From: Burkholderia cepacia ATCC 25416
GTDB taxonomy: Bacteria > Pseudomonadota > Gammaproteobacteria > Burkholderiales > Burkholderiaceae
Direction of reading: 5' to 3'
DNA length: 64,000 bases
Assembly: GCF_001411495.1 (NCBI RefSeq)
Contig: NZ_CP012981.1
Span: forward strand, 2,232,001 to 2,296,000
Positions 25,519 through 33,756 of the stretch are shown here, in pieces. The notes under the pieces are model-generated. The model did no database searches, had not been told where the DNA came from, and saw only the letters and a program-made list of their open reading frames with translations. Both the position numbers and the translations under genes were made by a program. How positions within the stretch are numbered: position 1 is the stretch's first letter; each line of letters begins with the position of its first letter.

Positions 25519-27258
25519 ATGGAATTACAAGCCGTAGAAGTTCTTGGATTTAAGCGCCTGGAGAAAATAGAGCTTCTCACTCCGTCCATGACTGTATTGG
25601 TCGGAGGGAACAATTCCGGAAAATCCTCCCTCCTTCAGGCTATCCATTTTGGCATTACGGTTCTGCAATCGGCGCGCCTGTCGGCCGACGGAGGAAAGCC
25701 GATGAATACCCTCGGCTTTGATCAATTCATCTACAAGCCAACGGGCGATCTCATTAAACTGAATCATGGTGGCCCGATTACGTCGAAGTCCGGTCCGGAA
25801 TTTACGTTCACCTATACCGATGCCGGTGCAGATGGGCATCAACAATTTAAGTTGAAGTTGCGTCGCGGGAAGAATGCGAACATTGCCATCACATTTGAAG
25901 ATGAAAGCACCTTCTTCTTTCGTGCCGCAAACCGTAGCCAACCTTTTTCTGTCTTTGTCCCCGGGCTGGCCGGAGTGCCGTTGCGTGAAGAGTTGAGGAC
26001 GCCATCGATCGTTGCAAACGGGATAGCCCAAGGCGACTCGAATGTTTATCTTCGAAATGTTCTTTACCGAATTTGCGAGGATAATGATAAGCTGACCCGC
26101 TTTCATGAGGTAATCGCGTCCGTCTTTCCCGGCCTCACGATTTCTACTGCTTTTGATCCGGAAGCCCATCTGTACATCGATATCTCGGTTCACCATGATG
26201 GCAGAACGGTGCCGCTCGAAATGGTTGGCACCGGGGTGCTGCAAGCGATCCAGTTAGTGGCCTATGTGACGGCGTACGACCCGGCGCTCTTACTATTAGA
26301 CGAACCCGACGCTCACTTGCATCCTTCGAATCAGAAGCTCCTTGCATTGACCCTTCAGAAAATCGCTGAGGTCGGTAGAACAAAGGTAATTTTAGCAACA
26401 CACAGTCGTCACATGTTCGACGCCCTTGCACGGGATGAAGCGACTCAGATAGTTTGGCTGAAAGGAGGCGGAAAGCAGGAAGGTGCAGAGAGGAGTAACC
26501 TCTCCGTGCTCCTTGACCTTGGCGCACTAGACAGTTTTGAGCTTCTCCACGCAGGCCAGAGACGAATCGTCGTCCTAACGGAGGATACGAAAGTCGCAAG
26601 GCTGAAAGTTTTTCTGAGTGCAAACGGATTAAACGAAGACGAGTACTTTCTCCAGCCGCTACATGGCGTTAATAACTTGGCGGCGGCCGTTCCTGTCGCT
26701 GACTACTTCACAAGGCAAGGAGATAATACCCACGTCTTAGTGCATCGTGATGGCGATTGTATGACCGATGCGGAAAAAACTTGGTGGTTGGAGCAAGAAT
26801 CAAAAAAACTTCCGGATCGAGCGACGGCTTTTATTACTCCGTTGACGGACATTGAACACACCTTCTTAAAAGCCGAACACATTGCGGCTGTCTATGCAAT
26901 CTCTCAAGGCGACGCTGAAGCAATCTTGGCTGCAGTGATGACTGCAAATAGCGCAGTATTTGCCGCTGAATTTGCACAGAAAAGAACTAGCCTTAAGGAC
27001 ACCGCGTTGAAGAAAATGAACGGCGTTCCATCTGCAACGGATATGCTGGTCGATGGCGTGAAATTCGAGCATGTCAAAGGTAAGCGACTTCTGTCACATG
27101 TCTTAACAGCCATTCAACAGGCGGGACACAACCCGATGCGCTTGACAGATACCCCATCGGCAGCGCTCGTTCATGCTCCGCTTCGCGACAAAATCGCCGC
27201 TATCAAGGCGGAAGTAGCTGCTGCGGATGCTGTCGGCCCCGCTCAAGTTGCTGCATAG
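25519..27258 (+). CDS. OLD-like AAA ATPase with TOPRIM-like C-terminus (candidate anti-phage protein)
   Basis: The 579-residue protein has an SMC-like ATPase with Walker A GGNNSGKSS (29-37), a GTGVLQAIQLVAYV signature region, Walker B LLLLDEPDAHLHP (257-269) and H-loop ATHS (293-296). The C-terminal part contains VVLTEDTK (351-358), VHRDGD (408-413) and PLTDIEHTFL (441-450), in the spacing of a divergent TOPRIM nuclease. Overlap-length and order match class 1 OLD nucleases, known for phage exclusion. The ATG at 25519 is chosen for its AAGGGG site; a GTG at 25498 is possible. It is less GC-rich than neighbours and runs opposite to the other element 1 genes, so it looks like cargo. Confidence 0.8.
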   Translation: MELQAVEVLGFKRLEKIELLTPSMTVLVGGNNSGKSSLLQAIHFGITVLQSARLSADGGKPMNTLGFDQFIYKPTGDLIKLNHGGPITSKSGPEFTFTYTDAGADGHQQFKLKLRRGKNANIAITFEDESTFFFRAANRSQPFSVFVPGLAGVPLREELRTPSIVANGIAQGDSNVYLRNVLYRICEDNDKLTRFHEVIASVFPGLTISTAFDPEAHLYIDISVHHDGRTVPLEMVGTGVLQAIQLVAYVTAYDPALLLLDEPDAHLHPSNQKLLALTLQKIAEVGRTKVILATHSRHMFDALARDEATQIVWLKGGGKQEGAERSNLSVLLDLGALDSFELLHAGQRRIVVLTEDTKVARLKVFLSANGLNEDEYFLQPLHGVNNLAAAVPVADYFTRQGDNTHVLVHRDGDCMTDAEKTWWLEQESKKLPDRATAFITPLTDIEHTFLKAEHIAAVYAISQGDAEAILAAVMTANSAVFAAEFAQKRTSLKDTALKKMNGVPSATDMLVDGVKFEHVKGKRLLSHVLTAIQQAGHNPMRLTDTPSAALVHAPLRDKIAAIKAEVAAADAVGPAQVAA

Positions 27259-27348
27259 CAATTTGCTTGACTGCGCTTGTTGAACGGCAGGCGGCAGGCG
27301 ACATGCAGCAACGGCACACGCCGCTTATGCACGCCGCCGAACGCACGC

Positions 27349-28041
27349 TTAGCTTTGATAAGGCGCTACCTCGACCAACAGGTCGGCGTGGGGGCGCGAA
27401 CGGCGCGTTTCCCACTTCTGACGCGGCACGAAGCTGAACAGCGGTTCCAGCGCCGCATCTACGAGCATCCGCGCCCGCGATACCAGTTCCTCGCTTGAAA
27501 TGGAACCGTCATGAACAAGTGCGCGAACGTTGCGTTGTGCCTCGGCGATTTTCGCGCGCGCTGCCTTGATTTGGGGCATGTTCGTCGTGACGTTGCCGAC
27601 GCGAGCGCCCAGCCAGTTTTTCTCCGTGAATACGTCGGTCCGAACTGCGGCGCGCAACAAATCATCCGCGCTCGACAATTCGTCGAGCGCCTCGCCGACT
27701 TCGGGCGGCGCGGTGCGTTCCAGTTCGGTCAGGATGCGTTCGCGCGCGCCGCTATCGGCCATCGTCCAAACCGCGAGGCGACCGCGCGTTTCAAGCATCA
27801 ACTTTTCAGCTTCGTAGCATGCAGCTTTCGCCGCAGCGAAGGCAACAGCCGCGCGTTCGGCCTCATTGGTCAATGCCGACCGTTCGCGTTTCCGGTCCGG
27901 CAACGACTTCAGTTCGTGCGCCAGTTCGGCGCGGCGCGCATCGAGCTTCGCTCGTTGTTTCGCCGTGAGTTCGTCGGCGAGGCCGGTGTCGGCGACGAGC
28001 GCTTCGAGGATTTCCATACGCTCGGGCAGGGGTTTTTTCAT
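27349..28041 (-). CDS. Hypothetical coiled-coil phage-type protein
   Basis: The 230-residue soluble protein is rich in Ala, Glu, Arg and Leu, with long helical heptad-like stretches (LTAKQRAKLDARRAELAHEL and ERAAVAFAAAKAACYEAEKL) that suggest a coiled coil at about residues 25-110. No enzymatic motif is seen. The start at 28041 (MKKPLPERMEI) follows a GGAGAATG-like sequence; the longer upstream frame is not supported. It belongs to the leftward run of element 1. Function unknown. Confidence 0.65.
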   Translation of the reverse strand: MKKPLPERMEILEALVADTGLADELTAKQRAKLDARRAELAHELKSLPDRKRERSALTNEAERAAVAFAAAKAACYEAEKLMLETRGRLAVWTMADSGARERILTELERTAPPEVGEALDELSSADDLLRAAVRTDVFTEKNWLGARVGNVTTNMPQIKAARAKIAEAQRNVRALVHDGSISSEELVSRARMLVDAALEPLFSFVPRQKWETRRSRPHADLLVEVAPYQS

Positions 28042-28061
28042 GACATTCTCCAAAAGGCGCG

Positions 28062-28247
28062 TTAGCGCGGGATTACGACGATGTAACCTTCGGGACAAAT
28101 TTCGACGCGGTACTTCACCGGGCCGGGCTTTATGACTTGGGGCGGCGTCCGGCCGTCCGGACCGGGCCAAACTAGAATGCTGTAACTGCCATGTACGGCG
28201 TCAAAATGCAGCCGCTCCAGAAGTCGTTTCGGTGCAGACACCTTCAT
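28062..28247 (-). CDS. Small hypothetical protein
   Basis: The 61-residue frame reads MKVSAPKRLLERLHFDAVHG and ends in VKYRVEICPEGYIVVIPR, plausible beta-strand sequence. It lies 20 bases before the coiled-coil gene on the same strand. The ribosome site (TAGGAAT) is weak and no family is recognised. The roughly 190 bases between it and the next upstream gene show nothing else. Confidence 0.5.
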   Translation of the reverse strand: MKVSAPKRLLERLHFDAVHGSYSILVWPGPDGRTPPQVIKPGPVKYRVEICPEGYIVVIPR

Positions 28248-28437
28248 GATTTCGCATTCCTATTTACTCAGTTAGAACACCTTCACAATGCGGGATTGCC
28301 CCGCGTCCATAAATCGTCATGCATGTCCGACGTGTCGCCGCTGTTGAACGCTGCTGCTTGTCGGGAACCGTCCGTAGTCGGGCGTCCGCTTTACTCGCCG
28401 TTGGCCATCGGCTCGTCTCGAAATTCGCGAACCCTCG

Positions 28438-28902
28438 TCAGGTGCGACGATCAAGAACGGCGCGTGCGGCGGCTTCCGCATGGGCCGCTTCGAGTCGTTC
28501 GCGGAAGTACGCGATATTCGGCAACAGATCAGCCAGTGGCCCGCGTATGACGCGCGTAAGTACGTTTTCGCGATGCGAGCGCGCCCAACCCTCAAGCGCC
28601 GATAGTTCCTCGATCATGCCGATCAGTTCCGTGCGCATCCGGCACACATCGTCCACGCTAAAGCATGGCCCCCAAGGCAGATACAGTCCGCCGTCCGGAT
28701 CGCGCAGCGCACCAACGCAGTCGCGGGGAATCTCGGGACGGTTGAGTGCGCCGTCGGCCCCCTGACGGACCTTGCTAACGCTAATGTCGCTAACGTTGCT
28801 AACGTCGTCGCCGCTTCGGTCCTCTCCATTAGCAGGATTAGCACGATTAGCATTAGCGATTCCGCCGCGACGTTTTTTGTAGATCAGGTCGGCAAGGCTC
28901 AT
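28438..28902 (-). CDS. Hypothetical protein containing the repeat array
   Basis: The 154-residue protein starts MSLADLIYKKRRGG, and its start overlaps the DUF3987 stop (TAATG), so it is translationally coupled. Residues about 15-45 are odd: ANANRANPANGED and VSNVSDISVSKV are simply the translation of a mirror-symmetric DNA repeat array (28774-28857). The rest is helical (MRTELIGMIEELSALEGWARS). The N-terminal repeat segment is probably dictated by DNA function and not by the protein. Family not recognised. Confidence 0.65.
   Translation of the reverse strand: MSLADLIYKKRRGGIANANRANPANGEDRSGDDVSNVSDISVSKVRQGADGALNRPEIPRDCVGALRDPDGGLYLPWGPCFSVDDVCRMRTELIGMIEELSALEGWARSHRENVLTRVIRGPLADLLPNIAYFRERLEAAHAEAAARAVLDRRT
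28774..28857. repeat. Mirror-symmetric array of eight 6-bp motifs (candidate origin or binding site)
   Basis: Four GCTAAY motifs start at 28774, 28780, 28789 and 28798, and four ATTAGC motifs start at 28828, 28837, 28846 and 28852. The spacings are 6, 9, 9 and then 9, 9, 6, so the array is symmetric about 28815.5 with a 24-base GC-rich centre. The bases between motifs differ on the two sides, so it is not a simple hairpin but repeated recognition sites. It lies next to the primase-like gene, where satellite origins often are. Confidence 0.7.
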
Positions 28903-30509
28903 TACGCGCCCCCGTTGATAAGCGTCGGGTTCAGGTGAATAACGGTCTTCTTTCCTTCCTTGACGACGCGCAGCCGGTCTAGCGTCGCCAGCGCTTGCAA
29001 TGCGGCGTTCAACGACGCAGCGTTGCGCAGCGGTCCAAATTGCATCGCTCGGCTTTTATCGACGGCGCGCGTACGCTGCATATTGCAATGCTCAATCAGC
29101 CAAGCGTCCAATCGCGCCGCATCAATATCGCCATCAGGTACCGCAAGCTCGGAGAAGAAGCGTTTCGACTCGGACAGGTGCCACGCAACGATGCTCGATG
29201 CGCTCTCGAAGGCATCCGAACCAATCGACCCGGTCGCGCCGCTAAATACGTGAAAGAGCGCGGCCAATCGTGCTGCGTTGTCTGCTGACTTGCTCGCCAC
29301 GTCGCGCACGTCGTAAAGCTCGCCGCCACTCGATAGCTGCGCCTCGACGGCATCGTGAAACCGCACCCATGCCTCTTTCGCGGCTGGGTCGAGCGACAGC
29401 AGCGCGGGCTCGAGTTCGCCATGCTCGTTCACCGGCGCGCTCTGGTTCAAGATTTCCTTCACGCGCTGATTGAACGCCGCCATGTGTGGCCAGTTTTCCG
29501 GCGCCTCCGTGAAAGGACGATACCCCTGCGTTGATTGCGGCCACGCTACAAGAAATCGGGCCATGAAGCCGGTACCGCGCGCGAGCGCCCCCGTCTTCTG
29601 AAAGAATGCGCGAATCGTCGCGTCCTGAACCTGAAATGCGACTGTAAGACGCGCGCCGCGCACCGTGAACGAGTCGGACGTGCGCCTATCGATGGTCAAG
29701 GTGTTACCGTCCCAAAGCTGATTCAGCATCGAGAGGTTACGCATGATCGAATCCGCGCCCATCCCGTGCGAGCCGAAAACAACCCCCGCTTCGGAAGATA
29801 CAACGCCGCCAGACGGCCATTGCTTGCCCAGTGAGAATGCGAGTGCTTCGGGCGTCGCGTCCGCATACAGGAGGCGCGGCACGCGCGGCGCCTCTGGCTT
29901 TGCGATCTCAAGCTTACGTAGCTCTTCTTCAAGGGCAATCGTCTGCTTTCCGCCCTTTGTGGCTTGCCGGATGTGCTCCTTGACGCCGCCGATCTTCGAC
30001 TCCCACGCCTGAATGTCGGCGCGATAGTCGCTCAGGGAACGTTGCGCGGCCTGTGCCTGCTCGGCTTCGTATTCCCGAATAGCTCGCATGAAAAAGCTGT
30101 CACAGGTTGATTTTCGTTCGCCGCTGTCGGCCACGACGACTACGAACAAGCCGACAGGCCCGATTAGTCGATCAGCTCTCTTCACATCGACGTGCGCTTG
30201 TATCGCAAGGCTCAATGCCGCGATGGCGCACGACGCAACCAGCGGTAACGGGGCCTTAACGAAGCCATAAACCTCATCGACAGCGGCGCGGATGCAAGAT
30301 GGCAACGCTTCGACCGGATATTCCATCGGCTCAATATTGACGATGAGCGGCTGCGGATCGGGCCATAGGCTCGCGCCGCTTCCTTGATCAATGATCCGTT
30401 CGTGCACTTCTTCTACTTCGGGTGTTGCTCGCTGGACGTTACGTGCTTTCGCGTTTGCATCGATTTCGACGGCGTCCGCATATACGTCATCCGAGATGTG
30501 TTCGTTCAC
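28902..30509 (-). CDS. DUF3987 (YfjI-type) primase/helicase-like ATPase
   Basis: The 535-residue protein has a hydrophobic segment leading into FVVVVADSGERKSTCD, a P-loop variant (Lys-Ser near 133-134) of DUF3987 proteins, a helical insertion, and the conserved GVVFGSHGMG and NQLWDGNTLTIDRR segments. Such proteins replace replication initiators or helicases in phages and satellites. The GTG at 30509 is chosen: it overlaps the upstream stop (GTGA) and is preceded by GGGAGGG at good distance. An ATG at 30542 is the alternative. It probably acts on the nearby repeat array. Confidence 0.8.
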   Translation of the reverse strand: MNEHISDDVYADAVEIDANAKARNVQRATPEVEEVHERIIDQGSGASLWPDPQPLIVNIEPMEYPVEALPSCIRAAVDEVYGFVKAPLPLVASCAIAALSLAIQAHVDVKRADRLIGPVGLFVVVVADSGERKSTCDSFFMRAIREYEAEQAQAAQRSLSDYRADIQAWESKIGGVKEHIRQATKGGKQTIALEEELRKLEIAKPEAPRVPRLLYADATPEALAFSLGKQWPSGGVVSSEAGVVFGSHGMGADSIMRNLSMLNQLWDGNTLTIDRRTSDSFTVRGARLTVAFQVQDATIRAFFQKTGALARGTGFMARFLVAWPQSTQGYRPFTEAPENWPHMAAFNQRVKEILNQSAPVNEHGELEPALLSLDPAAKEAWVRFHDAVEAQLSSGGELYDVRDVASKSADNAARLAALFHVFSGATGSIGSDAFESASSIVAWHLSESKRFFSELAVPDGDIDAARLDAWLIEHCNMQRTRAVDKSRAMQFGPLRNAASLNAALQALATLDRLRVVKEGKKTVIHLNPTLINGGA

Positions 30510-30715
30510 AGCTTTCCCTCCCGGGCTTTGCGCATCATCCATTGGATCGCGGCGGCGACTACGTTTTCGCGAATCCAGTCGCCGTGTTCGCGCCAGTTGC
30601 TTGGGCCATGTAAAACACGGCATCGAGTAAGCTCGCGGTCGATCAGCATTTCGACTCGCGATTTGAGTGCTTGTGATTCTTCTGATTTAACAGCGGTAGG
30701 GCGATCGATATCCAC
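30506..30715 (-). CDS. Small hypothetical protein upstream of the DUF3987 gene
   Basis: The 69-residue charged protein (MDIDRPTAVKSEESQALKSR to WMMRKAREGKL) has no membrane segment and looks helical. Its stop overlaps the GTG start of the DUF3987 gene, so the two are coupled. A GGGGA sequence lies before the start. No family is recognised; a role as replication accessory is only inference from position. Confidence 0.6.
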   Translation of the reverse strand: MDIDRPTAVKSEESQALKSRVEMLIDRELTRCRVLHGPSNWREHGDWIRENVVAAAIQWMMRKAREGKL

Positions 30716-30857
30716 GATTTTCCCCGGTCACGAAAGGTATCGGCAGGATGTATCAAGGGAATGGCTGTGTCGGTAATTGAATTCGACGTGATTCCAAGGG
30801 TGTCCGATTAAGGAGTTGAAATCGTCTATGTCGATGAATCAAATCGCCATTCGTCGT

Positions 30858-31085
30858 TCACTGATGGTTTTGATTAAGCAGGGCTTGGATATCAGAAACC
30901 TTCCACGCCAAGCGGCGATTGATCCTAATGGGGCGAATCGGGCCGTTTTCTTCACATGCCCATTTGCGGAGGGTTTGTTCTTTACGGTTCAGTGCGGCAG
31001 CGGCGACCGCCGTCGTGACCGTGTCCGTTACGCCGAATGCTTGCAGCGTCATTCTGATGTCAGTAGCGGCGTGCTCGTTTTTCAT
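30858..31085 (-). CDS. Small HTH DNA-binding protein (AlpA/excisionase-like)
   Basis: The 75-residue protein contains a winged-helix-like core, AAAALNRKEQTLRKWACEEN followed by RPIRINRRLAWKVSDIQALL, the pattern of small MerR/AlpA-type regulators used by phage satellites to control excision and replication genes. It is preceded by an AAGGGA ribosome site and stands first in the leftward run after the integrase side region. Which promoter it controls is not visible. Confidence 0.65.
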   Translation of the reverse strand: MKNEHAATDIRMTLQAFGVTDTVTTAVAAAALNRKEQTLRKWACEENGPIRPIRINRRLAWKVSDIQALLNQNHQ

Positions 31086-31452
31086 TTCCCTTTTCTCCCT
31101 GTTGCCTGCGTTGAGTCGTGTGATTCATTGTTGCTCGACAATCGGGAATTTCAAAGCGCGCCGGATATCGTGTATCACCGGTTATCTGTGCCGATTATTT
31201 CGCGTGACAGGGTCATTTAAAATCAATCGGTTACGTCTTGAGTAATGTATTTCAGTGTAAAAATGTAGACGTTCGCACGGACGATTGTTGCTGTCTGAAA
31301 ATGGCCCTTGCGCGGACGTGAAACACGCTGAAACAATGTGTTTCAGTATGGAACACGTTGCGGCACGTGCTATCGCACCGCAAAAAATCACACGCGCGGG
31401 TGTGATCGCATCGGATTGATGATATTTTTATATCGATTTTATCGGGCGATAG
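31086..31452. promoter_or_regulatory. AT-rich control region with inverted repeat
   Basis: No gene fits here. The stretch is AT-rich and holds the perfect inverted repeat CTGAAACA-ATG-TGTTTCAG (31328-31346), plus related half sites (TATTTCAG near 31246, GAAACACG near 31320). It lies between the integrase 3' end and the HTH gene and so is the likely promoter/operator of the leftward run. No classical repressor gene is recognised in the element. Confidence 0.55.
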
Positions 31453-32826
31453 TTATTGATCGCGGCCGGCTGCAATCTGCAACGGCGTCGCGGTTTGAGC
31501 CGATGAAAATTCGATGCCAGCTTGGGCAAGCAGCCACGCTTCAATCTTGTCGTGCCACATGCGCAGCAGATCGAGCGAGCGGCGGCGATAGTGCTTTTCA
31601 GCGATTGCCGACGGCTTATGGCCCTGAATTTGTGCGATCACACCGACCGGACACTCGACCCATTCGGCAAGCGTCCCGAACGAGCGCCGGAGGCCGTGCA
31701 GGCTCAGATGAGGAAGGCCGGCTATCGCGAGCGCTTGGTTATGCGCGATACGCGGCTCGGCAATTTTTCCGTCCGCCGATTTCTTGCTCGCGAAAACCCA
31801 AGGGGAGGGCGACCACGATTCGCCTTTGGCGGTCAAGTCCCGTATTTGACGGATGTTCGGCGGCGTGTCGTTCAAGCGCTTGAGCTCCCGCAGGACGCTG
31901 GCGAGGTACGGTGTGAGCGGGATGAAGCGGGAACCTTCGACCTTGTCGGCGATGGACAGCGAGCGCCATTGAAAATCGACGTCGGTCCATCGGAGTGCCG
32001 CCATTTCCTCGCGGCGCGCGCCCGTGATGAGCAACGCTTGCAGATATGCCGCAATGACCGGATTGCCGAGCTTGCCGACGGCGTCGAACCAAGCCGATAG
32101 CTGTTCCCGTTGCAGGCAATCATCTTTCGCCTTGGTACGCGGTACGGCGCTTCTGACGGCGCGCGCGTTGTATGCGTTTGGCGCAATGATGCCGCCGTAT
32201 TCCGGTCGGTCGTTACACCAGCGGATGAAGGCGCGCAGCTTCCGATAACTCTGCTCGGCATTTGTCGGGCGCGTTAGCGATTCGGATGCGAGCCACGCGG
32301 CGACCACGTCGGCGGTTAAGGTCGACAGCTTCAACGGCATGAGCGCGGCGAGTGGTCCCGCGACGGTTACCCCTTTCCCGCGCTTTCTCGGCTCGCCGCC
32401 GGCGTGTGCCAGATTCTCATGGTCGAATAGATGGCGCTCGCTCCATCGCGACCGGTTTGCGTCAAGATAAGCCGCCCAAGCTTCGTGCACGGTCGCATCT
32501 TGTCGCTTGGCTTCGGCTTTCCGCGCTTCGTAGGCGGCGGCGTGTTCTGCTGCCTGTTCGCGCGGGTCTACGCCACTGTCGAGAAGCGTTTTCAGGCGGC
32601 GTGCTTCAACGCGTGCCTTCTCGATGCTCCAAACGGATGGGTCGCCAATCGAGATGCGCACAAGTGAGCCGCGCAATTTCGCTTGGAGCACATACCGTTT
32701 TGTGCCGCCCGCGTTTGCGCGAAGACCAAGACCGGGCGCGCCGCTGTCCCACAGGAAGGCTTCGGATTTGCCCTCGGGGCAGGTGTGCGCCGCTATCTTG
32801 CCCGCCGTGAAATTGACCTTTGCCAT
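31453..32826 (-). CDS. Tyrosine-type integrase of element 1
   Basis: The 457-residue integrase has an N-terminal Arm-binding domain (DUF4102-like, residues about 5-90), a core-binding domain, and the catalytic domain with Arg 271 (TGARREE), His-Gly-Leu-Arg 377-380, His 403 (QGHK) and Tyr 413 (KHYRRRS). All catalytic residues are present, so it should be active. It lies 176 bases from the att repeat and transcribes away from it, the P4-like arrangement for tRNA-integrating elements. The ATG at 32826 is used; a GTG at 32841 is in frame. Confidence 0.93.
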   Translation of the reverse strand: MAKVNFTAGKIAAHTCPEGKSEAFLWDSGAPGLGLRANAGGTKRYVLQAKLRGSLVRISIGDPSVWSIEKARVEARRLKTLLDSGVDPREQAAEHAAAYEARKAEAKRQDATVHEAWAAYLDANRSRWSERHLFDHENLAHAGGEPRKRGKGVTVAGPLAALMPLKLSTLTADVVAAWLASESLTRPTNAEQSYRKLRAFIRWCNDRPEYGGIIAPNAYNARAVRSAVPRTKAKDDCLQREQLSAWFDAVGKLGNPVIAAYLQALLITGARREEMAALRWTDVDFQWRSLSIADKVEGSRFIPLTPYLASVLRELKRLNDTPPNIRQIRDLTAKGESWSPSPWVFASKKSADGKIAEPRIAHNQALAIAGLPHLSLHGLRRSFGTLAEWVECPVGVIAQIQGHKPSAIAEKHYRRRSLDLLRMWHDKIEAWLLAQAGIEFSSAQTATPLQIAAGRDQ

Positions 32827-33001
32827 TGTCGCCGCCCTCACTTAGGGTAGGTTCCGGAACCAATCCGGAACCCGATTTTGGCAATTTTGATCAACACATG
32901 TCAACGGACAGGTAAGGCAAAATTCTTGTGAGAGCCTTGTTGGGTAAGGATTTTGAGGATTTTTTGCAACATTCATCGACGCCCGTAAATGCCTAGTCTT
33001 T

Positions 33002-33062
33002 CGGCCTTCTAAGCCGTAGGTCACACGTTCGAGTCGTGTAGGGCGGGCCAATGGAATCAATG
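33002..33062 (+). repeat. Middle att repeat (junction of elements 1 and 2)
   Basis: This 61-base copy of the tRNA-Arg 3' half plus the ATGGAATCAATG extension is nearly identical to 24560-24620. The 5' half of a tRNA is missing, so it is not a gene. It forms the right end of element 1 and left end of element 2. Confidence 0.92.
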
Positions 33063-33756
33063 GGTTGGGTTGTTTTTCACGGCCTGCCTTCTTCAGCCTT
33101 CGATAATTCCGTGTAGGTGTCCTGTAGGCGTTCTCAGTCAATGCGGATCCAAATTGATCGGTGTTGGGCGGGCGCGGCGAGTGCAAGTGACGGCAGTCAG
33201 GACGTGCATCGAGTTGCCAACGTCCAAGCAATTTGCTTGCCGTATGAAGCGAGGCTGGATGCTGGAACGGTTCCCCATCGATTCAACTAGGCCGATGCGC
33301 ACCGGGCTGGTTGCAAGCGATATGAGACGGTGGTGTGCCACTTGTCGATTCGCACATGACGTCGTGCATATATAGCGAATGCGACTAACGGTCTCGCCAG
33401 TTCCCGCCTTCGAGCCTTCCGCCGCGACTGGCGATACCGCTGTAGTCATGGCTGCGACTGTCGAGATTGGCATGCTCGACGTTATATTGCGATGGACAGA
33501 TATGTCGAGCGCGTTGGCGTGTGACTGTCTGGCTTTGTAAGGATGTGTCGGCGCACGAAGTTAATCTAAGTTAGCTTGCTGAAAGTAATGTCTTTATAAG
33601 GCAACGTACGAGCGCGTTTTCCACTAACGTTTGCTATGCTTTAATAACGAAATCAAATCGGTGTTTTATTTCCATTTGCTTTCCTGAATTTTACATTAAT
33701 ATTATCGTCGAATTGTCTGAGAGCAATCGACGTGTTTCCCTAAACGGGGTTGTTGC
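33063..33756. other. Non-coding leader before vgrG
   Basis: These roughly 700 bases contain no convincing gene on either strand. The last 200 are AT-rich (for example CTTTAATAACGAAATC near 33650), which fits a promoter for vgrG. I see no clear sigma-54 element. Confidence 0.5.

Larger units (their letters stand above)
24621..33001. mobile_element. Element 1: phage-satellite-like integrative element
   Basis: Bounded by the first two att repeats, this 8.4-kb element encodes an intact tyrosine integrase at its right end and a terminase small subunit at its left end. Between them are a small HTH protein, a DUF3987 primase-like ATPase and small phage-type genes, all leftward. One opposite-strand ATPase/TOPRIM cargo gene interrupts the run. 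No portal, large terminase, capsid or tail gene is present. This fits a satellite of the PICI kind better than a whole prophage; it could also be a deleted prophage. Confidence 0.75.

Noticed and set aside
28774..28857. CRISPR array or hairpin terminator.
   Set aside because: The 6-bp motifs with 0-3-base gaps are far too short for CRISPR repeats, and gap bases do not pair across the centre, so a simple terminator stem is unlikely.
24621..33001. Complete prophage.
   Set aside because: No portal, large terminase, capsid, tail or lysis gene is found; only the small terminase subunit is phage-structural in kind.
32842..33231. Open minus-strand frame containing LARPTRLERVTYGLEG; a similar one lies at 43039-43299.
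   Set aside because: Both are only the translation of the tRNA-Arg-derived att repeat and its flanks on the opposite strand. The second is the in-frame upstream extension of the integrase fragment.
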